Notes: a model not told the origin generated them from the letters alone. 64,000 nt of DNA from Symsagittifera roscoffensis (GCF_963678635.1 NC_087065.1:11863579-11927578); one strand, 5' to 3'. Positions 22,692 through 35,486 are shown, numbered from the stretch's first letter. Made by a program: numbers and translations.

Positions 22692-23218
22692 TTGTTCCGA
22701 CTTTCGTAACGAAAGTAACAGAATATTTATGCTCGGGGTGGGTGGGTTTTTTTCTTCAGACAAATTTCGACTTTTTAACTAGCCGTTTTTGACGGACTTT
22801 TCTAACATCATTCAAAAGGTATTGTTGTCCTGAGCTTTAATTTGAAAATTTTACCTGTGATCATTTTTTGTAAAGTTATGGGGGTTTAAAGATTGCCATT
22901 TTGGCCAATTCGGGACAATTAACGCGCAATATATTGCGCGCTATTAACGCGTAAGCGCAGATTTAATCCGTCCTAAAAATCGTTCCAAATTGGCTGAAAG
23001 AAGCTTATTTGCCGTAATTGATTTGTTACAAGGAGCAAAATCTATTGTTTTGTACTTTATATGGCGCGTGGGGGGATGATTTTCATAAAAAATTTCAAAT
23101 TTTTGAAAAAAAAATTTCCTTTTTTTATTACATTTATTTTTTAAAATTATTACTGCTCCATAAACCTTAAAAGGCAGTCGGAGCATTCAGGGCTTCGCCC
23201 TGATACGAGCGTTCTTGT
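22692..23218 (+). mobile_element. R1 repeat, complete copy 3
   Basis: This full-length copy of about 527 bp has both terminal hairpins. The middle contains the 16-bp perfect palindrome GCGCAATATATTGCGC. It is the best copy in the window for defining the family. Confidence 0.75.
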
Positions 23219-23965
23219 CTCGTTTTATTGCTCTTTAAAACAACGATTAAAATTGAAATAAGATAGACTACAGAGATTTTTATTATATTTTTTCACAGGT
23301 TTTTCATTTGAGTTTTTATTAGACTAATTGTGGCCACAACGTTCAAGGGTACTTGCATCGTTATTCGTATTTGTAAAACAGTTTTTTATATTACTTTGAC
23401 CAAAAAAAACACACAATGGTCAAAAATGCCCATAAAAATCTATATTTAGAAGAAAAAAATTTCAATGATAGTCGAGATGCACTACAAATTGAAATAAACT
23501 TCAAATCAGATAGATATTTTTTATTAGTCGAAAGCGTTGAAAGCAGGTGACTTTTTGAAAAGTTCATCTTCTCATAAAATGGTTTTCGCCTAATTTCCAA
23601 GAGAGCTAGAAATGGATTTGCTATCTTTTTCACTGAACTTCGCAAACAAAAGAGTCCGAATAACAAACTTAGATGATTCATCAAATTTTATTACGACAAG
23701 AAAGTTCTTGCGACAATTATATTTTAATAAGACTGTAAATTGTAAGCCACGAATAACAAAGTCAAATTTTCTATCACCTTGTCTTACGTCAAGCACGTTT
23801 TCGTATCAGAGCCCAAATGTGAGCTTTCTGGCTTCTCAACTTTACAGACAAATCTTCAGAAAGTGATTCAGACTTTTTTAAGATAGAATCTTCAGCAAGT
23901 GATTAAGACTTTTTAAAGCTATAATCCAGAGGCAACTGACGCTTGCAATGCCTACTGAAAAGTTA
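23219..23965. other. No gene recognised
   Basis: This is AT-rich DNA between an R1 copy and the large tandem duplication. Frames at 23391-23684 (-) and 23612-23866 (+) overlap antiparallel and show no domain or composition support. Confidence 0.4.
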
Positions 23966-24039
23966 TGGTTAGTGATAAACAAGTCTATAAGTATGTTTGA
24001 GCTTTTCAATATCAGTTCCATATGTCCAATCTCTTTCAG

Positions 24040-24128
24040 AACTCTCTGCAAACTTGATGGAATCCATGGACAATATCCCTGGAGTGCAAACCAATACCAA
24101 AAGAACCGAGCACCGCGTCGTTATGTAA
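24040..24128 (+). CDS. Candidate 89-nt terminal exon, copy 1
   Basis: Behind an acceptor-like CTCTTTCAG (ending 24039) a short frame reads through MESMDNIPGVQTNTKRTEH to TAA at 24126-24128. Compared with unit 2 of the duplication (28307-28395) the exon has a single difference, while the 80 bp just upstream have about seven. That could mean selection on protein, but conserved sequence continues past the stop, so it may reflect chance or gene conversion. No upstream exon or product family is identified. Confidence 0.25.
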
Positions 24129-24160
24129 TGATTACTTCTTGGATATAAATTTAAAAGACT

Positions 24161-24388
24161 AACAAGACTGCTCGTATTAGGGCGAAGCCCTGAATGTTCC
24201 GACTGCCTTTTAAGGTTTTATAGAGCAGTAATAACATAAAAAAATTAAATGTAATAAAATAAAAAGAAAAAAGAAGTTTTTCTAAAGTTTGAAACTTTTT
24301 TAATGAAAATCATCCCCCCACACGCCATTTAAAGTACAAAAGGATAGATTTCGCTCCTTGTAAAAGATCAATTATGGCAAATAAGTTT
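24161..24388 (-). mobile_element. R1 repeat, inverted and truncated copy 4
   Basis: This is the right-end part of R1 (hairpin GGGCGAAGCCC, then CATCCCCCCACACGCC) in reverse orientation, truncated by the deletion described for duplication unit 1. Confidence 0.7.
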
Positions 24389-24689
24389 GAATTTTCTAAT
24401 CGACCGTAACCAAAAAAAAATAATCAATGAAGCTTATTGCTCAAAATTTGTATGTACCAGAAAGTAGAAAATTTTTGGGTAGTACTTTCAACAATGGTAC
24501 GCCATTGGAATGTAAATTTGAGTCCACACAGATTTTATTTGAATTTGGGCCCAATATTGATTATAAATTTACATAGAGTTATTTATTGTAAGTTGATAGC
24601 AAGTGTCTTGTAATCGGTATTATACTTTTTCCCGCAAACAATTTTTTTTGCACATTTTCAACTAGTTTTATTGTTGAATATAGGATCTT

Positions 24690-24790
24690 TTACCTTTGGC
24701 TCAGAGGTAACATCATTGCTTTCTCACCTTGCAGTCCTGTGTTCGAGTCCCGACCGGATGTTGTTTTTTTGAGATGTTGTACACAAGTGA
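24690..24790 (+). mobile_element. tRNA-derived SINE head, copy 1
   Basis: An internal RNA polymerase III promoter is visible: A-box TTGGCTCAGAGG (24696-24707) and B-box GTTCGAGTCCC (24741-24751), 43-45 nt apart as in a tRNA. Cloverleaf pairing of the T and anticodon stems is poor, so this is not a working tRNA gene. A T run and AT-rich tail follow. The element is present at the same place in the second duplication unit, so it was inserted before the duplication. Confidence 0.6.
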
Positions 24791-27700
24791 AAAACCTTTT
24801 TTTTGGGAAAATTGAATAGCCGGATTTATGTTTGTCTATTGAATTTTTATCCGCTTAGTTACTACATCCATCACTGATGCTGCTTGTGCTATAACCAAGT
24901 TTAATTGTAGTTGCAGAAGCAAATGTTGTCCATTGTAGTCTCTGGAAGATCTTGGAGTTTGAAAAAAGTAACTTTTTTGGCCCAAATGTTGTCTGCACAA
25001 AAATTGTTAGCTTTGTTGCCACATCACAACTTTTTCTTGTGCTTTGGGCACTTTTCATTGTAGTTGAAAGGGCGAGTGAGTTTCATTATAGTTCCAAGAG
25101 GAACTGGAAACTTCAAATATTTTTTAAAATTTTCGACTTAACTTGTGTAAGCTCAAAGATTGTCAACCTTGTTTCCTCTCCCTAAGATTTTTCCGTTGCT
25201 AATTTAGTATTCAAATGTTAGCACTCACAAAATTTTTAGCCCAGCACAACAAAATACAATCTGGAAAAACTATTGAAGATTTATTCATTTCCTATGCTCC
25301 ACGTCTGATATAACTTACACCCTAGCTAGACTTGATAGTTTTTCGACTGATTTTTTTTAATGTGTCTTATAAAACAAAAAATTTATGAGGCTAAAAAAAC
25401 CTTACCAATCGGCTATTTTCACAGCAACTGACTATCCTTGTTTTCAGCTAATCTTACTTTTGGAAAAAGTGGTATTAAATTCAGTTAGTGACATGTCAAG
25501 GTTTTGACAATCTCCAAAGGAACCCGCTAATTGCATTGAAATAATAATAAAACTATGCGAATGATTCATAGAGGGCATGCACAATTTTCCCAACCAAAGA
25601 ATTTTTTTTTTCACGACACGACATTTTATTGATTTTGTCCGTTGTTTAATCATAGTACTAGAAAAATAATTGTATCAGGACAAGTATTTGATTGCTTAAT
25701 TTGCCCCTACAAACCATTATACTAAATTTTTTCGAAAGTAAAATTCAACAACTTAATTTAAAATCAAAAATCTAATAAATTGCTGTGAGTTTATTAAAGA
25801 AAAACCATTTAAAAAACTTTTCAAATTAAATTTTTTTGAAAGTAGTGAGATACCGAAAGTATATACAACAGTATCAAGTTAGTAAAATAGGCATTATCGA
25901 AAACGGTTGACCTTAAACAAAAAAAAAAACAAAAAAGTGAAAAAAAATTAAATGTTTTAAAAAAAATTCGAATAATCCTTTTCCAAAGTTAGAAAAAAAT
26001 TATTGAATAGAAACCACTGAAAGAAGCTTTCAAATTCAAGTTTGCTTTTTGCAAAAGCAAATAATGTTTTTAGGCTAAAAGACCGTTGTTCAAAAAACGG
26101 ATGTTACTCGATCTCGTTACCAACTCAAAATATGACTGAAACTAAAAAAAATTCAAACCAATTTTTCTAAACACTGTGACATCTTTTTGAGATTTTTCAA
26201 AATCCTTCAAACTAAAGCGTTTTAATATGATATATCATTCGACTTTTTTTAATGGTTTTTTTTGGTACCTGATTTTGAATAAAAAAACTAATGACAAAAA
26301 ACCAAACACACTCAAATACAAAGTTCTTCCCAATTTGCAATGGTTGGATAAATTATTTTTCTCTATTTCCCACCCTCAGTCCAGTTTCTTAATTAATATG
26401 CTCCTCACTGAGTGATGCAGTTCTCGGATTGAATAATTTGCAGAATTGAATCCAAAAAATAAGTATCTGAGTCAGAATAATATACAGAACGCGTCCATGA
26501 ATCTCGCCAAAAAAAAACAAAAGTGATATGTAGATCCACAACGCTTCGAAAAACTTGTATTTTTTTTCATATTTTGAATTGAGTTCACGATGAAGTTTGT
26601 TTTTGAATTGGTATAAAAAATCCTGTAAAAAGTTGGAAAAAAGTTTTTGTTAATTTTTTTAAATCAGAACAATACGGGTATGGGTGTTTATGAACATTCA
26701 AAGCAAAATTAGGCCAAACTATCAACTAAACGCCGAAGTTGAGATATTAATGTTTGTATTGTTTTGATTGAGGGAAGAGGGGTTCATTTACGCAAAATTG
26801 TTCATTGATGGCTTCCAAGTTTTAAAACGAAAAAAAGTCAAAAATTGAAACAATTCTAGACAAAGTAAGGTGGAAGAACTGAGCATATTTTCGCTGATGA
26901 TAGTCTGAGAAGGATAAGAAAACTGGGAAAAAATAGGCGTTTGGTCACTAACTTGATGTACAGTAAATTGAAAACAAGCGAACCAGATCAGTAAACAAAA
27001 AACACAGCATTCAATTAGGTAATCATCATTTTTTTAGAGCTAGTTTTGTTTCAGATGACAAATTTTTCCCTCAAAACAAAAACTGAAAAAAAAACCAAAA
27101 AAACACTTACCATGAGCCTCGCAATTTTAAAATTATTGTTATAGCTCCAGGAAATTGAATTCTACAAACGAACTTGTTGTAATTATGTAATTCAGTCTTC
27201 TAATCTGGTAATTTACTTACACGTCGGATTATTGAACGCAACCAAAAAATTTAGAAGAAAACTTCGTGTAACTTTTGTCAAGAGCCGAGTGTCCAACACG
27301 GCATTTTTTTTTTCTGAAAAAAATCTTCACCTCATAAAATTGTTCAGCTCCTTGTTTTTAAAAAATAGTTACACTTTAACTGGTTTTCAAAATTCTTTGT
27401 GCTATATTGAACTTATGAAAGACCGAATCCGAAACAAATTTTTTTTTCACCAACTTACCAAATAGTTTGTCAGGCTCTGAACTAAAATGTCCAAGTTCCC
27501 TGCCGTCAATCAACTGAGTTCGTTACGGAAAATAATAAAACGACTTCTTGTGCTTTTAATAAAATTCAATTCTGATTGTAAAGTGGAAACGTTTTTCCTA
27601 CTAACTGTTAGAAGTTCAATTTAACAATATTATCGATGCACCTAACAGAAAAGATAATAGGTTATCGAAATCCAATTAACGAAGCATACCCAGCACAAAT

Positions 27701-28306
27701 AGGCGCCCTTGCAATCAGCAGGAAGTCTTCCTATGCACTCTGATTAGTTCTTTTTAATAACATGTTTGCTAAATTCAAGCATCTATCTGGAGTGCCAGTG
27801 GCAATGTAGTATATTTAATAACCGAAATGCTGTGAGGATCATTCAATCCAATTTATGGAAAAAAAATAGATTCATGAGTACTATTTTTGTTTTTTCCTTA
27901 TCGAAGGTAACAAAGAACACAAACTTAAACACACTAACAGTTCCTGAATTTTCGCGAGCAAATAGGGAGGAATCCAAGTCATTTGGAATCAAAAGACTGC
28001 TATTCTAAACTGAATGCTATGCGAATGCTACTTCTATTAACTTCTGCTTAAATCAATTCAATTCAGCAAAACTTGTTTTTGCACTCAGTTCTGTCGCATT
28101 GATTCAAAGCAACTATCATCTTTTGAGAGATTAGGTATTTTTTCATCAGTTTTGTTTTGAAAAAAGACACATCAGCCTCAAATTACATCGACTACCAAGT
28201 CAGTCTAGGACATCAGTCTACGAAATTAACCGTGGTTGGTGATAAACAAGTCTATAAGTATGGTTGAGCATTTAAATATCAATTCCATATGTCCAATCTT
28301 TTTCAG

Positions 28307-28395
28307 AATTCTCTGCAAACTTGATGGAATCCATGGACAATATCCCTGGAGTGCAAACCAATACCAAAAGAACCGAGCACCGCGTCGTTATGTAA
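28307..28395 (+). CDS. Candidate 89-nt terminal exon, copy 2
   Basis: This is the duplicate of 24040-24128, behind TTTTTCAG. The frame ends ...TKRTEHRVVM followed by TAA. One base changes a Leu codon to Phe near the start. It stands or falls together with the first copy. Confidence 0.25.
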
Positions 28396-28428
28396 TGATT
28401 ACTTCTTGGATATAAATTTGAAGGACTA

Positions 28429-28961
28429 ACAAGACTGCTCGTATTAGGGCGAAGCCCTGAATGTTCCGACTGCCTTTTAAGGTTTTATGGAGCAGTAAAA
28501 ACATAAAAAATTAAATGTAATAAAATAAAAAGAAAAAAAAAGTTGTTCTAAAATTTGAAACTTTTTTATGAAAATCATCCCCCCACACGCCATTTAAAGT
28601 ACAAAAGGATAGATTTCGCTCCTTGTAACAGATCTATTATGGCAAATAATTTCTTTCAACGAATTTGGAACAATTTTAAGACGGATTAACTATCCTCTTA
28701 CGCGTTAATAGCGCGAAATATATTACGCGTTAATTGTTCCAAATTGGCCAATATGGCAATCTTTGATCCCCCATAACTTTACAAAAAATGATCACAGGTA
28801 AAATATTTTTTGAAATTTGAGCTCTTGGCAACAATAGCTTTTGAATGATACAAAAAAATTCCTTCAAAAATGGTTAGTTAAAAAGTCGAAAATTGTCTGA
28901 AGAAAAAAAAACCACCCGAGCACAAATATTCCGTTACTTTTGTATCGAAAGTCGAAACAAA
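28429..28961 (-). mobile_element. R1 repeat, complete inverted copy 5
   Basis: This full-length R1 in reverse orientation runs from CAAGACTGCTCGTATT with hairpin GGGCGAAGCCC to the hairpin TTTTGTATCGAAAG and GAAACAA. It is complete in this duplication unit and truncated in the other. Confidence 0.75.
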
Positions 28962-29653
28962 ATTACCTGCCGTCATAAACAGTCTTCTTCTGTTTTTACT
29001 GTTTTTTTCAATACAATACAACTGTAATTGCAAAGTGGAAATTTCAATCGTTTCATCTGTTCGAACTTCTAGATTGACAATGTTTTCTTTACAATTTGTG
29101 TTTTTTTTTGTCAAAAACGATAATAATTTATCAAAAGTAATTGCAAAAGCACCCTAATCGAATATGAGCTCAGCAATTAGAAGGAAATCTTCTGATGCAG
29201 TCTGATTTATTTGACTTTTTTTCATTAGAAAAAACTAGCTTAACTAAGTTAGCTTTTTAACTGCCAAGAGCTGTGTAGTGAAAGAGAATTGCAGAAATTT
29301 TAAGAATTATTCAATTAAATATCTGAAAACCAGGCTTTCGATCACTAATTTTGAATTTTCTAATCGACCGTAACCAAAAAAAAATTAATCAATTAAGCTT
29401 ATTGCTCAAAATTTGTATGTACCAGAAAGTAGAAAAATTTTGGGTAGTACTTTCAACAATGGTACGCCATTGGAAATAAAATTTGAGTCCACACAGATAT
29501 TATTTAAATTTGAGCCCAATATTGATTATAAATTTACATGGAGTTATTTATTGTAAGTTGATAGCAAGTGTCTTGTAATCGGTATTATACTTTTTCCCGC
29601 AAACAATTTTTTTTACACATTTTCAACTAGTTTTATTGTTGAATATAGGATCT

Positions 29654-29755
29654 TTTACCTTTGGCTCAGAGGTAACATCATTGCTTTCTCACCTTGCAGC
29701 CCTGTGTTCGAGTCCCGACCGGATGTTGTTTTTTTGAGATGTTGTACGCAAGTGA
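29654..29755 (+). mobile_element. tRNA-derived SINE head, copy 2
   Basis: This is the paralogous copy of the SINE at 24690, with the same A-box TTGGCTCAGAGG and B-box GTTCGAGTCCC (29705-29715) at tRNA-like spacing. Confidence 0.6.
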
Positions 29756-32700
29756 AAAACCTTTTTTTTGGGAAAATTGAATAGCCGGATTTATGTTTGT
29801 CTATTCAATTTTTGTCCGCTTAGTTACTACATCCATCACTGATGCTGCTTGTGCTATAACCAAGTTTAATTGTAGTTGCAGAAGCAAATTTTGTCCATTG
29901 TAGTCTCTGGAAGAACTTGGAGTTTGAAAAAAGTAACTTTTTTGGCCCAAATGTTGTCTGCACAAAAATTTTTAGCTTTGTTGCCACATCACAACTTTTT
30001 CTTGTGCTTTGGACACTTTTCATTGTAGTTGAAAGGGCAAGTGTTGTTCATTGAAGTTCCAAGAGGAACTGGAAACTTCAAATATTTTTAAAAAATTTCG
30101 ACTTAACTTGTGCAAGCTCAAAGATTGTCAACCTTGTTTCCTCTCCCTAAGTTTTTTCCGTTGCTAATTTAGTATTCAAATGTTAGCACTCACAAAATTT
30201 TTACCCCAGCACAACAAAATACAATCTGGAAAAACTATTGAAGATTTATTCTTTTCTTATGCTCCACGTCTGATATAACTTACACCCTAGCTAGACTTGA
30301 TAGTTTTTCGACTGATTTTTTTAATGTATCTTATAAAACAAAAAATTTATGAGGCTAAAAAAAACCTTACCAATTCGCTATTTTCACAGCAACTGACTAT
30401 CCTTGTTTTCAGCTAATCTTACTTTTGGAAAAGTGGTATTAAGTTCAGTTAGTGACATGTCAAGGTGTTGACAATCTCCAAAGGAACCCGCTAATTGCAT
30501 TGAATTAATAATAAAACTATGGGAATGATTCATAGACGGCTTGCACAATTTTCCCAACCAAAAATTTTTTTTTCACGACACGACATTTTTTTGATTTTGT
30601 CCGTTGTTTAATCATAGTACTAGAAAAATAATTGTATCAGGACAAGTATTTGATTGCTTAACTTGCCCTTACAAACCATTATACTAAATTTTACCGAAAA
30701 GAAAAACCAACAAAACTTAAATTAAAATTAAAATTCTACTAAATTGCTGTGAGTTTATTAGAAAAAAAAAATTATTTAAAAATTTTTTCAAATTAAATTT
30801 TCTTGAAAGTAGTGAGATAACAAAACTATACACAATACTATCAAGTTAGTAAAGTAGGCAACGGTTGACCTTAAAGAATAAAAAAAAAGTGAAAAAAATC
30901 AAATGTTTTACAAAAAATTCGAATAATCATTTTACAAAGTTAGAAAAAAATTATTGAATAAAAACCGCCGAAAGAAGCTTTCAAATTCAAGTTTGCTTTT
31001 TGTAAAAGCATTTAATGTTTTTAGCCTAAAAGACCGGTGTTCAAAAAACGGATGTTACTCGATCTCGTTACCAACTCAAAATATGACTAAAACTAAAAAA
31101 AAATTCAAACCAGTTTTTCTAAACACTGTGACAACTTTTTGAAATTTTTCAAAATCCTTCAAACTAGAGATTTTTTTTATGATATAACATTCGACTCCTT
31201 TTAATGGTTTTTTTTGGTACCTGATTTTGAGTTAAAAAAACTAATGACAAAAAACCAAACACACTCGAATACAAAGTTCTTCCCCATTTGCAATGGTTGG
31301 ATAAATTATTTTTCACTATTCCCACCCTCAGTCCGGTTTCTTAATTAATATGCTCCTCACTGGGTGATGCAGTTCTCGGATTGATTGATTTGCAGAATTG
31401 AATCCAAAAAATAAGTATCTGAGTCAGAATAATATACAGAACGCGTCCATGAATCTCGCCAAAAAAAAAAAAAAAAGTGATATGTAGATTCACAACGCTT
31501 CATAAAAATTTGTATATTCTTTTCAAATATTGAGTTGAATTCACCATGAAGTAAGATTTTTGAATTGGTATGAAAAATCCTGTAAAAAGTTGGAAAAAAG
31601 TGTTAGTTAATTTTTTTTAAATCAGAACAATACGGGTATGGGCGTTTATGAACATTCAAGACAAAATTAGGCCAAACTATCAACTAAACGCCGAAGTTGA
31701 GATATTAATGTTTGTGTTGTTTTGGTTGAGGGAAGAGGGGTTCATTCACGCAAAATCGTCCATTGATTGCCTCCAAGTTTTAAACAGAAAAAAAACTAAA
31801 AATTGAAACAATTCTAGAAAAAGTAAGTTGGACGAAATGAGCATATTTTCGCTGATGATACTCCGAGAAGGATAAACAAACTGGAAAAAAAAGAGGTGTT
31901 CGGTCACTAATTGATGTACAGTAAATTGAAAACCAGCGAACAAGATCAGTAAACAAAAAACACAGCATTCAATTAGGTAATCATTTTCTTAGAGCTAGTT
32001 TTGTTTCAGATGACAAATTTTTCCCTCAAAACAAAAACTGAATAAAAAAACCAAAAAAACACTTACCATGAGCCTCGCAATTTTAAAATTATTGTTATAG
32101 CTCCAGGAAAATGAATTCTACAAACGAACATGTTGTAATTATGTAATTCAGTCTTCTAATCTGGTAATTTACTTACACGTCGAATTATTGAACGCAACCA
32201 AAAAATTTAGAAGAAAACTTCGTGTAACTTTTGTCAAGAGCCGAGTGTTCAAAACGGTAGTTTTTTCTGCCAAAAGTCTTAACCTCATAAAATGATTCAG
32301 CTCCTTGTTTTCCAAAAAAATAGTTACACTTTATCTGGATTTCAAATGTCTTTGTGCTATATTGAACTTATGATAGACCGAATCCGAAACAAATTTTTTT
32401 TTCACCAACTTACCAAATGTTTTGTCAGGCTCTGAACTAAAATGTCCAAGTTCCCTGCCGTCAATAAACTGAGTTCGTTACGGAAAACAATAAAACGACT
32501 TCTTGTGCTTTTAATAAAATTCAATTCTGATTGTAAAGTGGAAACGTTTTTCCTGCTAACTGTTAGAAGTTCTAACTTAACAATATTATTGATGCACCTA
32601 ACAGAAAAGATAATAGGTTATCGAAATCCAATTAAGGAAGCATACCCATCACAAATATGCGCCCTTGCAATCAGCAGGAAGTCTTCCTATGCACTCTGAT

Positions 32701-33172
32701 TAGTTCTTTTTAATAACATGTTTGCTAAATTCAAGCATCTATCCGGAGTGCCAGAAGCAATGTAGTTTTTGATAACCGAAACGTTTTGAGCATCATTCGA
32801 TCCAGTTTATGGAAAAAAAAATTATGAGCACTATTTTTGTTTTTTCTTATCGACGGTAACAAAGAACAAAATTAAAATCACTAACGATTACTGATTTTTC
32901 GCGAGCAAATAGGGAGGAATCCAAGACATTTGGAATCAAAAGAATGCTATTCTGAACTGAATGCTATGCTACTTATATTAATTTCTGCTGAAATCAATTC
33001 AATTCATCAAAACTTTTTTTTTGGATATGCCGAAGTTCTGCACTCAATTCTCTTTTGTGCAAGCAACCATCATCTTTTGTGAGATTAGGTATTTTTCTGT
33101 CAGTTTTTTTAAAAAAGACAGACCATCCTCAAATTCCATCGTGTACCATTATGACATCAGTTAATGAAATCA

Positions 33173-34768
33173 ATATTTTGTGTCGATTAATTTAGGGAAC
33201 GATGGTGGCATTTTGGCGCTCCGGTAATAGTGGTGCCCAGCAATCATATGATTGAAGGTTCAAATTTGACGCGCGCTGCGAGAAGCGCGGCGAGTTCCTC
33301 TTAGGAATTAGTCTAAGCATAATGGGCGCAGGTTATATGATGAAAATTTATCAATTTATTAATTCATTACTTATTGTTGCTCTTATTCTCTTCGTCATTG
33401 TTAAAAAAATTAAGTGTTATGGTGGACGAGTATCCAGCATCTTTATTTTGGATCATCCGGGTTGGCCAAAAATGCTACTCATACAATTTTCATATATGGA
33501 AAAATGATAATCATGCACTTTTTATACAATTCCATAGATGCAGAAAATTGCGTGAAAAGTCTATGGTTGATTTTTTATTTGTTTTCTTTAAAACTCAAAA
33601 CCTCAAAACTTTTGGGATGTGGTCGTAATCAAACACAAGTGACACAAACTACTGTTTACTCAAAACTAGAGTCAGCGAAGTTCTGCCCGTCTTGCATTAA
33701 GACTGCAATGCAAACTATCTGAGTTGTTGTGCAGCAATCATATACTGAAAGGATCAAAGTTTTAAATTTGGCAAAACTTTTCGAGAATGATACTATCCAA
33801 AATTTGAATTATGCATTAATCAGACATTGATTAATGCATACATAAAAATGCCATGCACAAGAAAAAGGAGTTGTGATCGTTTCTGGAAAAATTGGTCTAG
33901 AAACGGAAAAAAATCCAGTTTTTGTGTATCCAGGTTTATGTTATGCACACAAAAAATTTAACAGTTTTGCTTGGAAAAATTTTCTTTAGGAAAATGCTTG
34001 CTTCAGTACAACATTCGTTTTGCGATTGAAAAAATTACGAAAGCAATTTCCGCGGCAAATTCACAATTTTTGTTGTCACCATCATAAAATACTATTTAGG
34101 GAATTTGTATGATTAGCATTTTTCTGGACAAAAAAATAATTTTCCTTTCTATTTTGTACAAAACATTTACTTTAAAGCTAAAATAAGAAGAAAGTCTTTT
34201 GAAATTTCGATGACATCATTTTAGCAAAATCTATGGAGTTTTTATGATTTGTACTTTTTCATAGACTTAAATTATCGAATGACATGGCTAGCATTGTCGG
34301 TTTATGGAAGTCAACCCTGGCAAACAGGCGTCTTAGGAAGCTCCACATTTTGACAGATTAATCTGTGATGCATATAAAAAAGAATGTGACGAATGATACG
34401 CCAATCTGAATTAAATTTAGAAAATTGGAATTGTCGTTTTATGGAACTCGTTAAATTTTCAGGAAACTCCGAAAAAATTAGTTTCTGACGTTTGAAATTT
34501 TCAGATGTCATTTTTTTAAAGCTGTTTTTCCCAGATGCAAATTTTTCAATTTGCGATCAGATACCGATTTTTTTTTATTGAAAATTGACTTGCAACGTTG
34601 AACATTTTTTGTTGTGTCTATTCAATAAATGTAATTTTTTGCGCAATTAAAAGCGTTTTTGAAAACACCCTGTAGATTAGTTTTATAATTAAATTCAGAA
34701 AACTGTCAAAATATCGCTCATTCAAGATCAATTTTTTTTCTTTTTTTTTCTTTACACGGCGCCTCAAT
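33173..34768. other. No gene; contains a second type of tRNA-like SINE head near 33190-33290
   Basis: At 33214-33225 TGGCGCTCCGGT resembles an A-box, and at 33257-33266 GGTTCAAATT resembles a B-box, 43 nt apart. CAATCATATGATTG lies where an anticodon arm would be. A decayed echo of the same phrase (CAGCAATCATATACTGAAAGG) occurs near 33730. The remaining sequence is AT-rich with three overlapping, unsupported frames at 33322-33722. Confidence 0.4.
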
Positions 34769-35354
34769 TCATCTAAAGTTATAACTCAATTTGAAAGTTA
34801 CAAACTTTGTGCGATAGAATTTTTCCTGGGGTTCCCGGGTTGAGGTGCTCGCTGATTTGTTTTGACTTTTTCGACTTAAAAACGGTATGTTTCGACCGTC
34901 TCGGCTAAATTTTGGTATGTTTCGACTTTCTCGACCCAATTTTGGTATCTTTTGACTTTCTCGACCAAACTTGGTTTGTTTCAACTTCCTCGACCCATCA
35001 AAAAAGTCTTCGGCTTTGTTTGACCCCTTCAGACATGGTTCGACTTTCTCGACCAAGTTCGATTTGTTTCAATTTTTTCGACCGAAATTTAAAAATTTGT
35101 TTTTCCGACCCCGCATAGATATGTTTCGACATTTTCGACCAGAAACCGGTATGTTTCGTTTGTCTCGACTCCCGACAAACAAATAAATTCCTTTCTAATT
35201 TACTTGAAATTACTTGATGACCAATTCGGCTAAAGACAAAGCTCACATTTTTGTGATCTGGAGAGTTGAGATAGCCATTACTTATCACATAGTTAGTCAC
35301 ACCACTTGAAACGAATCTGAGATGGATCATATAAACTTTGGAAAGTACAATCAC
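34769..35354 (-). pseudogene. Possible decayed repeat-protein gene
   Basis: Two minus-strand frames (35354-34998, then 35056-34769) overlap and share a style: basic, with decapeptide-like units such as GRESRNIPKF and GRESQKIPKL encoded by 30-bp repeats. The repetition continues across the frame change, which suggests one original frame broken by an indel. Neither frame has a signal peptide. It may equally be a non-coding minisatellite whose 30-bp period keeps frames open. Confidence 0.25.
34860..35165 (+). repeat. Degenerate ~30-bp tandem repeat
   Basis: Variants of GGTATGTTTCGACTTTCTCG followed by ACCAAATTTT recur about eight times with substitutions and two longer interruptions. It resembles the 30-bp array at 13540 only in period, not in sequence. 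Confidence 0.75.
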
Positions 35355-35361
35355 TAGGTAC

Positions 35362-35486
35362 TCTTGAGTCTCTGAACGATAGATATCTAAGATAAAAATG
35401 TCTGGCTTTAGGTCAGATTTAGTAGCTTGAGTCTCTGAACGATATCTAAGATAAAAATGTCTGGCTTTAGGTCAGATTTGGTAGCA
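35362..35486 (+). repeat. Tandem duplication of about 62 bp
   Basis: TTGAGTCTCTGAACGATA...CTGGCTTTAGGTCAGATTT occurs twice back to back (from about 35363 and 35427). The copies differ by a 4-base GATA indel and one substitution near the end. Confidence 0.85.

Larger units (their letters stand above)
23966..28230 (+). repeat. Large tandem duplication, unit 1 (4.3 kb)
   Basis: Almost the whole interval aligns head-to-tail with 28233-33172, with scattered substitutions and small indels. Relative to unit 2 this unit lacks about 700 bp: its R1 copy is cut off at about 24388 and the sequence jumps to what is position 29350 in unit 2. Since the R1 copy in unit 2 is complete, the difference is a deletion in this unit. 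Apart from a possible short terminal exon at its left end, no gene is supported. Confidence 0.9.
28233..33172 (+). repeat. Large tandem duplication, unit 2 (4.9 kb)
   Basis: This second head-to-tail unit starts at TGGTTGGTGATAAAC, directly after unit 1. It retains the full R1 copy (28429-28961) and the following 390 bp that unit 1 has lost. Frames that look conserved between units (for example 24855-25058 and 29820-30023 on the minus strand) are explained by the duplication and show no coding bias. Confidence 0.9.

Noticed and set aside
24690..24790. A tRNA gene
   Set aside because: A- and B-boxes are present, but the T and anticodon stems do not pair and no acceptor stem forms, so a SINE head is the better call.
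24855..25058. A conserved minus-strand protein shared with 29820-30023
   Set aside because: The two loci are parts of a DNA duplication. Similarity is no higher than in the surrounding non-coding sequence.
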